A DNA stretch of 64,000 nt from Dysidea avara (lineage: Eukaryota; Porifera; Demospongiae; Dictyoceratida; Dysideidae). The translations under genes were made by a program, and so were the position numbers. Location of the stretch: assembly GCF_963678975.1 (NCBI RefSeq), contig NC_089272.1, positions 22,581,399 through 22,645,398 of the forward strand, read 5' to 3'. The notes under the pieces are model-generated. The model made no database searches. It was given only the letters and a program-made list of their open reading frames with translations, and was not told the origin of the DNA. Positions 37,501 to 44,199 of the stretch are shown here, one piece after another. The first letter of the stretch is position 1, and each line of letters starts with the position of its first letter.

Positions 37501-38600
37501 ACAGGGATAACCAGTCTTTCATGCACTATTGTGGGTAAGATGACATAATCATACACTTCGTGATGGCTGATAATAAGCACTGTAGATGATTCTTCAAAGT
37601 GTAATGGCACTACTAATGAAGAGAAACAGTAAGGGGACGGTTATATAGGTAGCGTTGCTACTTTTGTATGTCTCAAATCAGTGGCCTTTTGCATATATGC
37701 GCATGCACACTTGGTAAAATTCCTGAAAACCAGACTTGGGAGATAATCGCTTTAACTGTCAACAGGCTAGCAATGCTTATTGTGAAATCATACACCTGTA
37801 AGCATGCATGGTTCCACATACCATAGGCCAATTTTTAAAGTTATCAATTATAATGGCATTGTGGTTACTGTTGTGTAAACAATAACATAATTGACTTTCC
37901 TTGTTCTGTAGCAAGTAATTTGATATATAGTTTTGTAAGTAATAAGCTGTAGATTGGAGCCTCTACAAATTTGGTGGTGTAAGGGCTAATATAAGTTGGA
38001 ATGAGGGATAGTCACATTATTTCTGAAAGATATCAGAAATTTTAAATATGAAAGTTTACAATCAAACAAATGTAATGAATGGTTTACGACATTTGATGGA
38101 AATAAATTGAAATTACAGAGAAATGTTCAATGAATTGAAATACGTCTTGAAAATATATGGGCAGTCATCTTTCTGTCATTGAATTTTTCTTGTTGATGAC
38201 TTTTTGGCTCATTACCTACTTGTGTATGTATTATATGTGCACAATTGAAAACTGTGGTGGATATAGACTTGATAGTACAAGGAAGTGTAGTAATGATAAC
38301 CTTTGTTACTACGGAAATTAGACGTTTTACTCAGCTAGGGAACACTATCATTGACTAAAAATTATGCCTACAACAAAATTACAGAACTTACTAAAAGCAT
38401 AGCAGGAACTGGTAACCACCAGTTTGGAGTCCTTCTGAGTAATTGAAGTCGGTGTTACTGCCCACTGCTCTGTTTCACCATTGAGTTTCTCTCTAAAGAA
38501 GGATGTTATCACTTTACGCGCACAACGCATCAACTTACTTTGGGAGCAGTGGTCGCACCCTTATACCAACTTGTATGTTTGCCTTGGGATCTGACGCCAT
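74..38600 (-). CDS. CENP-E-like kinesin (kinesin-7 type), 3'-partial, at least 27 exons
   Basis: Plus-end-directed microtubule motor; CENP-E family members act at kinetochores in chromosome congression (family knowledge). The start ATG at 38,600-38,598 opens a peptide containing VGIRVRPL, the first kinesin motor strand. Exons joined in frame give about 334 motor codons (normal for a kinesin head), with the P-loop GQTCSGKT, switch I NEHSSRSH, switch II DLAGSER and [10 protein letters not shown]. They are followed by about 411 codons of Glu/Gln/Lys-rich coiled coil. [16 protein letters not shown] and LTLQFADRA resemble CENP-E more than kinesin-1 or -3. Reading frame is kept across every proposed junction. 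The last visible exon ends in a normal donor at 74/73, so the gene continues off the left edge. Other N-motor kinesins with coiled-coil tails remain possible for the subfamily; kinesin itself is near certain. Confidence 0.9.
170..191. repeat. (TG)n microsatellite
   Basis: Short pure TG run in the intron just upstream (in gene orientation) of kinesin exon 28. Confidence 0.9.
1064..3085. mobile_element. 2-kb fold-back element
   Basis: Two long imperfect inverted arms (about 1,064-1,960 and 2,240-3,085) face each other across a centre of short GC-richer repeats around gcactggttgcggttttgca. The ends match as AGTTATACAACG and CATTGTATAACT. Paired landmarks include CACCTAATAGGTGG / CCACATATTAGGTG and AAGAATTCGAG / CTCGAATTC. 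The left end (about 1,064-1,180) also folds into its own hairpin around gtgcgtttatat. No coding capacity; it fills most of the intron between kinesin exons 25 and 26. Confidence 0.75.
3250..3975. mobile_element. MITE-like inverted-repeat element
   Basis: Terminal inverted repeats CAAGTACACAGAAAAATTTG (left) and its complement (right end 3,975), followed by about 100 bp of subterminal inverted match (for example the complement pair AATATCGTCCACTACT). A smaller hairpin sits inside at 3,650-3,780. Non-autonomous; the only open sequence is a short ATG-containing segment at 3,533-3,604. Confidence 0.75.
4030..4620 (+). repeat. Interspersed repeat with internal tandem duplication and TCAG tail
   Basis: A segment around GCTATGTTCAACCCGTTAC occurs twice about 155-160 bp apart (4,098 and 4,260). 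The block ends in a (CAGT)n run (4,587-4,601) followed by an A-rich stretch, as at the 3' end of a non-LTR retroelement or SINE. The retroelement origin is inference; no protein motif was recognised. Confidence 0.5.
6205..7135. other. Intron sequence without recognised gene
   Basis: AT-rich intron between kinesin exons 21 and 22. The part around 6,320-6,420 (ending TCTAGTGTCTCAAGCGTAAC) matches 24,560-24,700 and is probably an old interspersed repeat. A short hairpin lies near 6,990-7,015 (TGACAGCC / GGCTGTCA). Nothing else seen. Confidence 0.5.
7140..7792 (+). mobile_element. Non-autonomous DNA transposon, copy 1 (TIR TATGTGACCGTCTCAGC)
   Basis: 653-bp element with near-perfect terminal inverted repeats of about 40 bp that begin TATGTGACCGTCTCAGCAAA. 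A second, almost identical copy lies inverted at 12,648-13,301. The internal ORF on each copy is just an open stretch, not a transposase. Superfamily not determined because no clear target-site duplication is visible. Confidence 0.85.
7811..8278. mobile_element. pogo/Tigger-like non-autonomous element
   Basis: The ends read TACTACAATTGAACCTCTCC and, inverted, TACAGTCAAACTTCTCTAAT, flanked by TA. These ends match the style of the pogo/Tigger branch of Tc1/mariner (family knowledge). Interior AATCCGACA-type words recur. No transposase ORF. Confidence 0.7.
9000..9400 (+). repeat. Local duplication with poly(C) tract
   Basis: A segment starting TCAGTAAGTGTTTA and ending near GATTTACAGTGT is present twice (about 9,137-9,220 and 9,285-9,370) with scattered differences. 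Upstream are a small hairpin (TACAGCACGAG / CGAGTGCTGTA) and a run of about 16 C at 9,071-9,087. No gene. Confidence 0.6.
9460..9506. repeat. Short hairpin
   Basis: Inverted repeat AGCTGCATAACTGTA / TACAGTTATGCAGCT with a 17-bp loop, in a patch of repeated ACTGTACTGTATTT words. Confidence 0.7.
10391..11165. mobile_element. TTAA-flanked element, GGTGGC family
   Basis: TTAA (10,387-10,390) then GGTGGCGCTGAAGTAATTAT; the right end is the inverted copy with one mismatch, then TTAA (11,166-11,169). A TTAA target duplication is the hallmark of piggyBac-type insertion (family knowledge). About 775 bp, no transposase. Related but diverged ends occur at 36,752-37,443. Confidence 0.75.
12144..12476. 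mobile_element. Fold-back MITE, about 160-bp arms
   Basis: Almost the whole 333-bp element is a palindrome. Ends are ATCTAATCCAAAACAGCC and its complement, and the arms pair through ATGGCTGTGATGGTAGGTTA to the centre near 12,310. Mirror-image open frames on both strands are a by-product of the symmetry. Confidence 0.85.
12648..13301 (-). mobile_element. Non-autonomous DNA transposon, copy 2 (inverted)
   Basis: Nearly identical to 7,140-7,792 but in the opposite orientation, with the same roughly 40-bp terminal inverted repeats. High identity between copies suggests recent movement of the family. Confidence 0.85.
13312..15790. repeat. 2.5-kb minisatellite (about 30-bp unit) in a kinesin intron
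   Basis: Tandem array of units such as GTAGCTGAACTCTCTACA plus AGGTGATTTGTTT, often alternating with AGCTGATCTCTCTACAGGG to give a higher-order dimer of about 60 bp. Units are diverged and of variable length. Interrupted by a MITE at 14,805-15,192. Not coding. Confidence 0.9.
14805..15192. mobile_element. MITE inserted in the minisatellite
   Basis: 388-bp element with 25-bp perfect terminal inverted repeats starting TATAGTATGTTCACGTTGAG, splitting the surrounding GTAGCTGAACTC array. Probable TA target, consistent with Tc1/mariner-type or related insertion. No transposase. Confidence 0.85.
15800..16620. other. Intron sequence, likely old interspersed repeat
   Basis: No gene read. Starts with two copies of GACTGCTCTATTAG. 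Further along is a purine-rich run (16,360-16,400), then a stretch ending in a small hairpin (ACACACTACGGTGTGT, near 16,602). The sequence looks non-random but no family was identified. Confidence 0.35.
16919..16999. repeat. (GT)n microsatellite
   Basis: About 40 uninterrupted GT units in the intron between kinesin exons 14 and 15. Confidence 0.95.
17210..18010. other. Intron without recognised feature
   Basis: AT-rich intron between kinesin exons 13 and 14. No gene, structured repeat or element end was seen. Confidence 0.5.
18559..38600 (-). CDS. Kinesin motor-domain exons 1-12
   Basis: Exons (minus strand, high to low): 1 38,600-38,539; 2 38,492-38,392; 3 35,777-35,688 (ends LEGYNG); 4 35,533-35,412 (P-loop); 5 30,252-30,196 (SYLEIYNE); 6 29,658-29,599 ([11 protein letters not shown]); 7 28,628-28,547 ([10 protein letters not shown]); 8 20,053-19,938 (switch I); 9 19,797-19,661 (switch [11 protein letters not shown]); 11 18,857-18,731 ([25 protein letters not shown]); 12 18,606-18,559 ([16 protein letters not shown]). 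Every intron begins GT and ends AG, and each junction preserves the expected kinesin motif order. Intron 1 is only 46 bp; introns 2, 4 and 7 are 2.6, 5.2 and 8.5 kb and full of mobile elements. An optional exon 10 is listed separately. Confidence 0.88.
19145..19177 (-). CDS. Possible 33-nt cassette exon 10 of the kinesin
   Basis: Between exons 9 and 11 lies a 33-nt segment with an AG acceptor and GT donor whose phase matches both neighbours. Including it would add 11 codons ([11 protein letters not shown]) just before [14 protein letters not shown]. Direct splicing of 9 to 11 already gives the canonical motor spacing, so this segment is either an alternative microexon in the surface loop before that motif or a chance splice-site pair. 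HVVSF echoes HISF, which could mark an old exon duplication. Confidence 0.35.
19661..19797 (-). CDS. Kinesin exon 9: switch II and microtubule-binding helix
   Basis: Encodes [16 protein letters not shown], then [19 protein letters not shown] and ELSRKQ. DLAGSE is switch II and INKSLLTLG the following conserved helix. It ends with two bases (AG) of a split codon before GTAAGG. Exon 11 supplies the third base and gives [13 protein letters not shown], the usual motor spacing. Confidence 0.9.
19938..20053 (-). CDS. Kinesin exon 8: switch I
   Basis: Encodes [19 protein letters not shown], containing the switch I signature NxxSSRSH. The first two bases complete the codon left by exon 7 (GEA). The exon ends in KMGIL before a GTAAGT donor and runs on in frame into exon 9 ([10 protein letters not shown]). 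Confidence 0.9.
20207..20480. mobile_element. Hairpin MITE (AAAAATGAAGTAGGGAT family)
   Basis: Inverted arms of about 120 bp, pairing AAAAATGAAGTAGGGATC with GATCCCTACTTCATTTTT and AGCATAGCTCGA with TCGAGCTATGCT. A half copy of the same family lies at 28,310-28,440. Confidence 0.8.
20872..21808 (+). mobile_element. TIR element (CAGAGCTTATGATAA), split by a hAT insertion
   Basis: Perfect 15-bp terminal inverted repeats CAGAGCTTATGATAA, flanked on both sides by CTAAAT, a probable 6-bp target duplication. Without the inserted hAT-like element (21,114-21,589 plus one target copy) it is about 450 bp. A second copy lies inverted at 62,024-62,445 and lacks the insertion. Contains repeated TTGGCAATTGTCCAGCCAAT words. 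No transposase. Confidence 0.8.
21114..21589 (+). mobile_element. hAT-type MITE with 8-bp target duplication
   Basis: Begins CAGTGTTGGG and ends CCCAACACTG, flanked by the direct repeat CTGGTGTA (21,106-21,113 and 21,590-21,597). Eight-bp duplications and CA...TG-type ends are hAT hallmarks. The related element at 62.2 kb shows the unoccupied site with one CTGGTGTA. The interior is rich in GTAAC/GTTAC words. Confidence 0.88.
22090..24050. other. Intron without gene; (GT)n and a diverged repeat pair
   Basis: A (GT)n microsatellite lies at 22,548-22,590. Sequences around 22,300-22,395 and 22,715-22,830 resemble each other (GGCAGAC/GCAGAC, then TTTTAAAATTCTATA, then GCCNCCTGTAA). Nothing else supported. 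Confidence 0.5.
24245..24417 (+). repeat. Tandem array of TTTGCAATTGAATTCG units
   Basis: About nine units of 17-20 bp with core GCAATTGAATTCG. The array at 24,765-25,022 has the same core in the opposite orientation. Confidence 0.9.
24765..25022 (-). repeat. Tandem array of CGAATTCAATTGCAAA units (inverted partner)
   Basis: About thirteen units of 19-20 bp; the reverse complement of the unit at 24,245-24,417. The open frames in it are a by-product of short periodic sequence. Confidence 0.9.
26297..26352. repeat. Perfect 56-bp palindrome
   Basis: 28-bp arms with no spacer, centred on GGGCCC at 26,322-26,327, near the axis of the 24.06-27.49 kb inverted repeat. Confidence 0.95.
27490..28300. 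other. Intron without recognised gene
   Basis: AT-rich intron of the kinesin. No splice-flanked coding segment or element end was supported here. Confidence 0.45.
28310..28440. mobile_element. Half copy of the 20.2-kb hairpin MITE
   Basis: Contains AAGCTATGCTGTAGTACCAT and GGATCCCTACTT in the same order as the right half of 20,207-20,480. Truncated at the (AC)n repeat. Confidence 0.65.
28459..28546. repeat. (AC)n microsatellite abutting a splice donor
   Basis: About 43 AC units with one interruption. On the gene strand the run begins exactly at the GT donor of kinesin exon 7 (exon ends at 28,547). Confidence 0.92.
28656..29495. mobile_element. TTAA-flanked element, GGTTACGGGATACTG ends
   Basis: TTAA at 28,652-28,655 and 29,496-29,499 brackets perfect 15-bp inverted ends GGTTACGGGATACTG. 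A piggyBac-type target site is implied, although the ends are not the usual CCC. Inside, a 123-bp unit is tandemly duplicated with one difference (28,726-28,848 and 28,849-28,971). Confidence 0.8.
30260..31580. mobile_element. Cluster of diverged inverted-repeat elements
   Basis: An element at about 30,650-31,066 has ends CAGTGATGTGCGATAT and (inverted) TAGTGACGTGCAATAT and is full of ATATCGATA-type words; no clean target duplication is seen. Sequence around 30,335-30,410 and 31,505-31,560 shares GATAGT/ACTATC words and may be the halves of an older element interrupted by it. A small hairpin lies at 31,418-31,446. No gene. Confidence 0.55.
31718..32049. mobile_element. hAT-type MITE (TAGGGCTG ends)
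   Basis: 332 bp, starts TAGGGCTGTGCGATAAT and ends ATTATCTCCCAGCCCTA, with a perfect 8-bp target duplication TATACTGT at 31,710-31,717 and 32,050-32,057. Confidence 0.88.
32404..32510 (+). repeat. Two-copy direct repeat upstream of the protease fragment
   Basis: AGCTAAAAATATTTCTCTGT and the bases after it occur at 32,404 and 32,482 (period 78). Confidence 0.85.
32712..33083 (+). pseudogene. Ulp1/SENP-like C48 cysteine protease C-terminal fragment, transposon-borne
   Basis: C48 proteases cleave SUMO or related modifiers; related domains are carried by several DNA transposon types. The 123-codon ORF keeps the fold's order: CEHWALSH (catalytic His18), VYLYDSL (Asp33), [16 protein letters not shown] (oxyanion Gln65, nucleophile Cys71). 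The stretch after FGDDP resembles the C-terminal helix of transposon copies. Similarity starts only near residue 13, and the upstream frames are broken by stops and shifts, so the N-terminal part of the domain is missing or decayed. It lies inside the 31.58-35.14 kb element and within a kinesin intron on the opposite strand. Probably a dead remnant, although the triad is intact. Confidence 0.72.
33685..33885. mobile_element. Small MITE with AAACTTTGACGA repeats
   Basis: Ends TACTGTACACCGG and (inverted) TACCGTACACTGG. The inverted arms continue through AAACTTTGACGA; the motif AACTTTGA(C/T)GA recurs inside. Confidence 0.75.
34720..35070. repeat. 47-bp minisatellite
   Basis: About seven units containing CCTACACTAATGTAGGGAAG and AGATTTAGTG. 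CCTACA/TGTAGG inside each unit forms a small hairpin. Related words occur near the left end of the same transposon (32,130-32,350). Confidence 0.85.
35412..35533 (-). CDS. Kinesin exon 4: nucleotide-binding P-loop
   Basis: Encodes [16 protein letters not shown], the kinesin Walker A region (FAYGQTxSGKT). The acceptor follows AACAG at 35,534. The split codon GCA joins exon 3 (ending YNG) so the product reads [12 protein letters not shown]. The exon ends in ITE with donor GTACAG. All residues needed for ATP binding are present. Confidence 0.92.
35780..36740. other. Kinesin intron 2, proximal part
   Basis: No gene. A weak hairpin occurs near 36,505-36,575 (GGCATTCAGGCTTTT against AAAGCCCTCATGCC). 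Otherwise AT-rich unassigned sequence. Confidence 0.45.
36752..37443. mobile_element. Diverged TTAA-type element
   Basis: TTAA then GGTGGCGATAAAGCAAT at the left; at the right the inverted GGTGGTGCTAAAACAAT followed by TTAC. Resembles the ends of 10,391-11,165 and is probably an older member of that group. Confidence 0.55.
37450..38390. other. Kinesin intron 2, distal part
   Basis: No gene, repeat array or element ends recognised. Confidence 0.5.
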
Positions 38601-39470
38601 CTGAAAAGGGTACGTATGCTGAGCGCTATTATTAAAAAGATGACTCACACGGCACAAAAACCATCAGTTACCAAACAGACTTACTACAAACGAACGCCCT
38701 AACATACCTCTTTGCCAGCGAGTACGCACGCAGCACTTCTGAGGTACAGTACCGTAATAAAAATTTGAATTTAGTATTCTCACGTGATGCGAGGCCAGAC
38801 TACCCGGTACATACTGTAGCCTAGACGCGCTACGGTAAGTCAAATGCGGCATTGGCGCGAGCCCGGCTGAGCACGAGACTACTTCAGACAGAGCACGAGA
38901 CTACTTCAGACAGAGCACACACACAAAATTGCATAGTTCATCAGTCAGAAAGAGGGAGCTTTCCCTCACTCACAGCATAGATAATGTATGTCACATGGAT
39001 TGGAAACGCCCGTATTATTTACATAGTGACGTCATGGGCTATCCTCGTTTCGCTGCGCGTAAACTTTATGGCCTCGACAGGTCGAAGATTTCGCTGTACT
39101 TGTAACCAGCAAATTAGTGTTTGTTGTTTACAGCTGAGTTAGTCACCACCTACACTAATTGGAGGCTGGACTGGGTAGAGACGCTGGAGAGCAGTAAACA
39201 ATAGCGTAAGAAAATTCAGGTTCAAAGGTGAAATATGGTGTTTAGCACATATTTATCGAATCACGTATTGTGGTTGTTGGTGGTATTAAGTATTCATCGA
39301 ATTACATTTAGTAGATGCTGGTAGTATCACTATTAACTATATTTTTGGCAGGTGGTCAGGTTGTTTAATCACGTGATCAGGTGCACGTGATCCCCTCTCA
39401 ACGCAGGTCGGTGACAAGCACGTAGCTGCTATTGCGTTTTCGAGCCTTTGTTGTAATCTGTATGGCTCGA
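38601..39470. promoter_or_regulatory. Upstream region of the kinesin gene
   Basis: No gene is read here. This stretch is more GC- and CpG-rich than its surroundings, as expected near a promoter. An E2F-like TTGGCGCG lies at 38,852-38,859, about 250 bp upstream of the kinesin ATG. A CRE-type palindrome TGACGTCA lies at 39,027-39,034. A 22-bp unit (gcacgagactacttcagaca plus two bases) is repeated directly near 38,870-38,913. No TATA box was found. Transcription start sites cannot be placed. Confidence 0.4.
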
Positions 39471-39503
39471 TGTAGGATTTTTGTCCCCTGCAGCTAACTC
39501 GAG

Positions 39504-39692
39504 CCTATCTGGACGAGAGTTCCATAGCCCATGCTGTGGAGAAGGATCTGACCTTTCACCTTATTCCTTGTTTATTAGGAGTATTAAGGGAGTATGTGGT
39601 GGAATTCATAGAACGGGATTGGGAGTGGTGGGGCACTTTTACGCACGACGAGTTGAAGTTCGATCACACGAGCCAGCAAATGGCGCCTTCTG
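39504..39692 (+). CDS. Exon-like ORF, unknown product
   Basis: After a pyrimidine-rich stretch and CCCCTGCAG, an open frame runs without stops for more than 60 codons and reads like protein (AYLDESSIAHAVEKDLTF, LREYVVEFIERDWEWW, FTHDELKF). It has mixed composition and no periodicity, unlike the repeats nearby. No domain was recognised. Its last 60 bp (39,633-39,692) are duplicated exactly at 44,699-44,758, so it may belong to a mobile element or to a locus broken by the 40-44 kb repeat expansion. No matching donor or neighbouring exons were identified. Confidence 0.3.
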
Positions 39693-39699
39693 ATATGCT

Positions 39700-40920
39700 A
39701 CTGTATAGGCAACTGAGTAGCCATTTTGTTTACTGCCATCGATGTTGTCATGTATAGCTGATACATATCTGTAGTGAACTGTGCTATACCACTGTATAAC
39801 TGTCAAATATACTGCAAATGACACTGTCAGGTGCTATCGTTATAGCTGAAGCAGGAACTAGGCCTTTATTATTATTATTATTATTGATTGTTGTGCAGAC
39901 CTCAAAAGAGTATGGTGCACAAAAAAGGGTTATGATCAGTGTGGGTGAAGAGGGGTCTTTAGAGCACATGGTTGGACATGCTAAGTATGTAAGATTTTGC
40001 AGAGACCAAAGCCCAACCTCATGTGATTGCTATGGCCACTGTACTGCGTTACTGACATAGTTGTCTCACCCACTGTGACTGATACTGAGTGATAGTGATG
40101 CAGTCAGGTGAGAAAGCTCATAGCTGCCCTGTGCTGTTACTATCTGTAAGATCTGTCAATGGTGCAGGTACAAATAGTGCAACTAATGTGTAGCCGCCAT
40201 CGTGATGTGGTCAGGATTATCTATCCTGGCATGGCTGTTACGTCTGCAACTAATGCGTCAGGTGTTTTCAGTATGCAGTTGAAATTCCTGACACTTCTGT
40301 TGTACATTATTCGTAGCAATCTATCTGATGTGTGGATGTAGGATCATGACAAAGCCAGATCTCACATCTACTACAATTGATGCAGTCAGATGTAACAATA
40401 TACCTAATATATGTGACTGCACAGTGCTACTGATGTAGCTGTCATGTCCACTGAAGCTGCAATTGATGTAGTGAGGGTGTGTGGCTACGCTGGTGATGTT
40501 TCTGCTACCTCCATTGTAATTGATATAGTCTGATGCTAACAGTATAGACTGTACAGTGCTACTGGTGTAGCTGTCCTGATCGTGAAGCTGATATGTAGCT
40601 GCCCTGCTGAAGTTTCTACCACCTCCGCTGTGACATGTTCCTATGTAACAATATAGCTGACGTGTGGCTGTTGCTACAGTGCATGGTAATAATGTATAGC
40701 AGTACTATGGCTGTCCCATTTTTCATTTTACTTATTTTTTTACCACTGATGTAGTCAGAAGCTAGCAATATAATGACTGTACAGTGTTGTTGACGTAGCA
40801 ACTACAGCTGATGCATGCAGTATAGCTGTCGTGTAAATGTGTGATGACAAGAGGTCACGTTCACTGTGATTGATAGTCAGGTAGCTGATGTATGTATGAT
40901 TGTACTGTGATACCAACATA
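39700..40920. repeat. Very diverged repeat region leading into the minisatellite
   Basis: Contains an (ATT)n run at 39,867-39,886. From about 40,060, frequent but irregular copies of words such as GATGTAGTCAG, GTAGCTG and GCTACTG suggest an old, decayed part of the adjacent array. No gene. Confidence 0.45.
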
Positions 40921-40929
40921 GTTATCACA

Positions 40930-43900
40930 TTAATTTTACTAGAATTGATGTTGCATCATTCATGTTTGAGAGCTACCAATGTAACTCATGTTTGAGTACT
41001 ATGGATGCAGCCCACGTGTACTGATGTAGCTCATGGTTGAGTGCTATCGACATAGCTCATATTTGAGTGTTACTGGCGTAGCTCATGTGTGATTGCTACT
41101 GACATCACTCATGTTTGAGAGCTGCCAACTTACCTCATCTGAGTGCTACTGACATAGCTCATGTATGGCTGCAACTAACGTAGTTCATGTCTGGTGCAGG
41201 TCGTGTTTGAGTGCTACCAGCTTACCTCATTTGAGTGCTACAAACTTACATAGCTCATGTCTGGGAGCTCCTGTCTGGGTACTATCAATATAACTCATGT
41301 CTGAGTGTTACCAATGTAGTTTATGTTTGAGCATCAGTGATGTAGCTCATGTAAGCATGTTTGAGTACTACCAACATGGCTCATGATCATGTCCACATAA
41401 TGCTAATGATATAGCTCATGTTTGAGTGTTACTGACATAGCCCATGTTTGAGTGTTACATGGACGTAGATCATGTTTGAGTGCTACCAACACAGCTCATG
41501 TCTGAGTGCTACTGATGTAGCTCGTGTTACCAGCTTACCTCTTTGAGTACTATGTACCAAGTAGCTCATGTATGAGTGCTACTAATTTTGAGTGCTACCA
41601 AACATAGCTCATGTCTGAAATTGAGTGCTACTGATGTTCGTAGCTCATGTTTGCATGCTACTGATGTAGCTCATGTTTGAGTACTGCTGATGTAGCTCAT
41701 GTTTGAGTTTGAGTGCTACCAACATAGCTCATGTCTGAGTGTAGAAGCCCGTGTTACCGACTTGTATAATTACCTCTTTTGAGTACTACTGACAGCTCCT
41801 GTCTGAGTGCTATTGATATAGCTAATGTTTGAGTGCTACTGACTGCTCATGTTTATGTGCTACCGAGATAGCTCATGTCTGATACTGAGTGCTACTGATG
41901 TTTGTAGCTCATGTTTGCTTGCTACTGACATAGCTCGTGTTTGAATGCTACCAGCGTACCTCTTTTGAGTGCTACTGATGTAGCTCATGTTTGAGTGCTA
42001 CTCACTCTTGACTGTTTGCAATGTAGCTCATGTTTTGAGTGCTACTGATGTAGTTCATGCTTGAGTGCTACCAATATGTTTATGGTGGAGTTCTACTGTT
42101 GTAACTCATGTTTGAATGCTACCGACATAGCTCATGTGTGAAAGCTTTTAACTTACCATATTAATTATGGGTGCTACCGATGTAGCTCGTGTATGGGTGC
42201 TACCGATGTAGCTCATGTCTGGGCACTACCAATGTAGCTCATGCCTGAGTGCTACCGACGTATAGTAGTTCGTGTTTACGTGCTACCAACATAGCTCGTA
42301 TTGTGAGATGTAGACTCATGTTTGAGTACCAACTTACCTCATTTGGTTGCTAGCAACATAGCTCATTTCTGGGTGCTATAGCCGCTCATGTCTGGCTACT
42401 GGTGATGTAGCTCATGTCTGAGTGCAACTGACAGCTCATTTTGGGTGTTACCAACATATTGAGTGCTACCAATGTAACTCAGATTTGGGTACTACCAATG
42501 TAGCTCATGATCATGTTTGAGAACTGCTGACATAGCTCGTTTGAGTGCTATATCGTCTTAACTCATGTTTCAGTGCTGCTGACATAGCTTATGTGTGAGT
42601 GCTACCAATGTAGCTCATGTTTGAGTGCTACCGGCGTAGCTTATGCTGTGTGAGTGCTACCGACATGGCTCATGTTGTGAGATGTAGCTCATGTTTGAGT
42701 ACCAACTTGAGTGCTACCAACATAGCTCATGTCTGGCTACAGCTACTGATGTAGCTCATGTCTGGGTGCTACTGACAGCTCATGTCTGGGTGTTGCCGAC
42801 ATATTGAGTGCTACCGATGTCACTCAGGTTACTACCGACGTACCTCTTGTTTGAGTGCTACCAATGTAGTTCATATGTGACTGCTACCAATGTATTTTTC
42901 TACAGTTGTGACTCATGTTTGAGTGCTACCGACATAGCTCATGTGTAAATGCTTTTAACTTACCACATTTGAGTGCTACCGATGTAGCTCATGTATGGGT
43001 GCTACTGATGTAGCTTATGTCTGGGTATTACCAATGTAGCTTATGTCTGAGTGCCACTGATGTATAGTAGTTCAGTTTGAGTGCTACTGACATAGCACAT
43101 GTTTAAGTGCTACTGACATAGCTCATACTGTGAGATGTAGCTCATGTTTCAGTACCAACTTACCTCATTAGAGTGCTACCAACATAGCTCATCTCTGGGT
43201 GCTGTACGTGTCTGGCTACTAATGATGTAGTTCATGTCTGGGTGTTAGTGACATATTAAGTGCTGCTGATGTAACTCAGGTTTGGGTACTACCGACGTAG
43301 CTCATGTTTGACTACTACTGACATAGCTCATGTTTGCAACATAGCTAGTGTTTGACTGAGTGCTATCAATGTAGCTCATGTTTGAGTGCTACCATTGTAG
43401 CTCATGTGTGAGTGGTACCAACATGGCTCACATTGTGGGATGTAGCTGATGTTTGAGTACCAACTTGCCTCATTTGAGCACTGCCAAGTCTGAGTGCTAC
43501 TGACAGATCGTGTCTGGGTGTTAATAACAAATTGAATGCTACTGACAGCTCAAATCTAGGTGTTAATGACATATTGAGTACTACTGATGTAGCTCAGGTT
43601 TGAGTACTACTGATGTAGCTCATGTTCGAGTACTATTGACATAGCTCATGCGTGAGTCCTACCGATGTAGCTCAAGTGTGAGTGCTGCCAACGTAGCTGA
43701 TGTTTGAGTGCTACTACTGATGTAGCTGATGTTTGAGTGCTACTACCAATTAATGTAGCTGATGTTTGAGTGCTACCGACGTAGCTGGTGTTTGAGTGCT
43801 ACTGACGTATTATTATTATTAATGGACAAAAATTGCTTGGCAGTACAAGACTGTCAAGCTAGGCCGCAGGTGTAGCTGATGTTTGAGTGCTACCAATGTA

Positions 43901-44180
43901 GCTGATGTTTGAGTGCTACCAATGTAGCTGATGTTTGAGTGCTACCGATGTAGCTGATGTTTGAGTGCTACCGACGTAGCTGATGTGAGTGTTACCGACA
44001 TAGCTGATGTGAGTGCTACCGACGTAGCTGATGTGAGTGCTACCGACGTAGCTGATGCGAGTGCTACCGATGTAGCTGATGCGAGTGCTACCGACGTAGC
44101 TGATGCGAGTGCTACCGACGTAGCTGATGTGAGTGCTACCGACGTAGCTGATGTTTGAGTGCTACTGATGTAGCTGCCAA
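40930..44180 (+). repeat. 3.3-kb degenerate minisatellite, GTAGCTCATGTTTGAGTGCTA type
   Basis: Dozens of units of about 24-30 bp built from GTAGCTCATGTTTGAGTGCT plus ACCGAC. Heavily diverged on the left and increasingly regular to the right. At 43,985-44,155 units are an almost clean 24-mer (GTAGCTGATGTGAGTGCTAC plus CGAC), so both strands stay open there. A 60-bp foreign stretch interrupts it at 43,809-43,868. Confidence 0.92.
43809..43868. mobile_element. Short insertion in the minisatellite
   Basis: An ATT-rich lead followed by GCTTGGCAGTACAAGACTGT and AGCTAGGCCGCAG, unlike the surrounding units. Possibly a retroelement end fragment; identity not established. Confidence 0.45.
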
Positions 44181-44199
44181 TCCACCTGTCCCCAACTGG

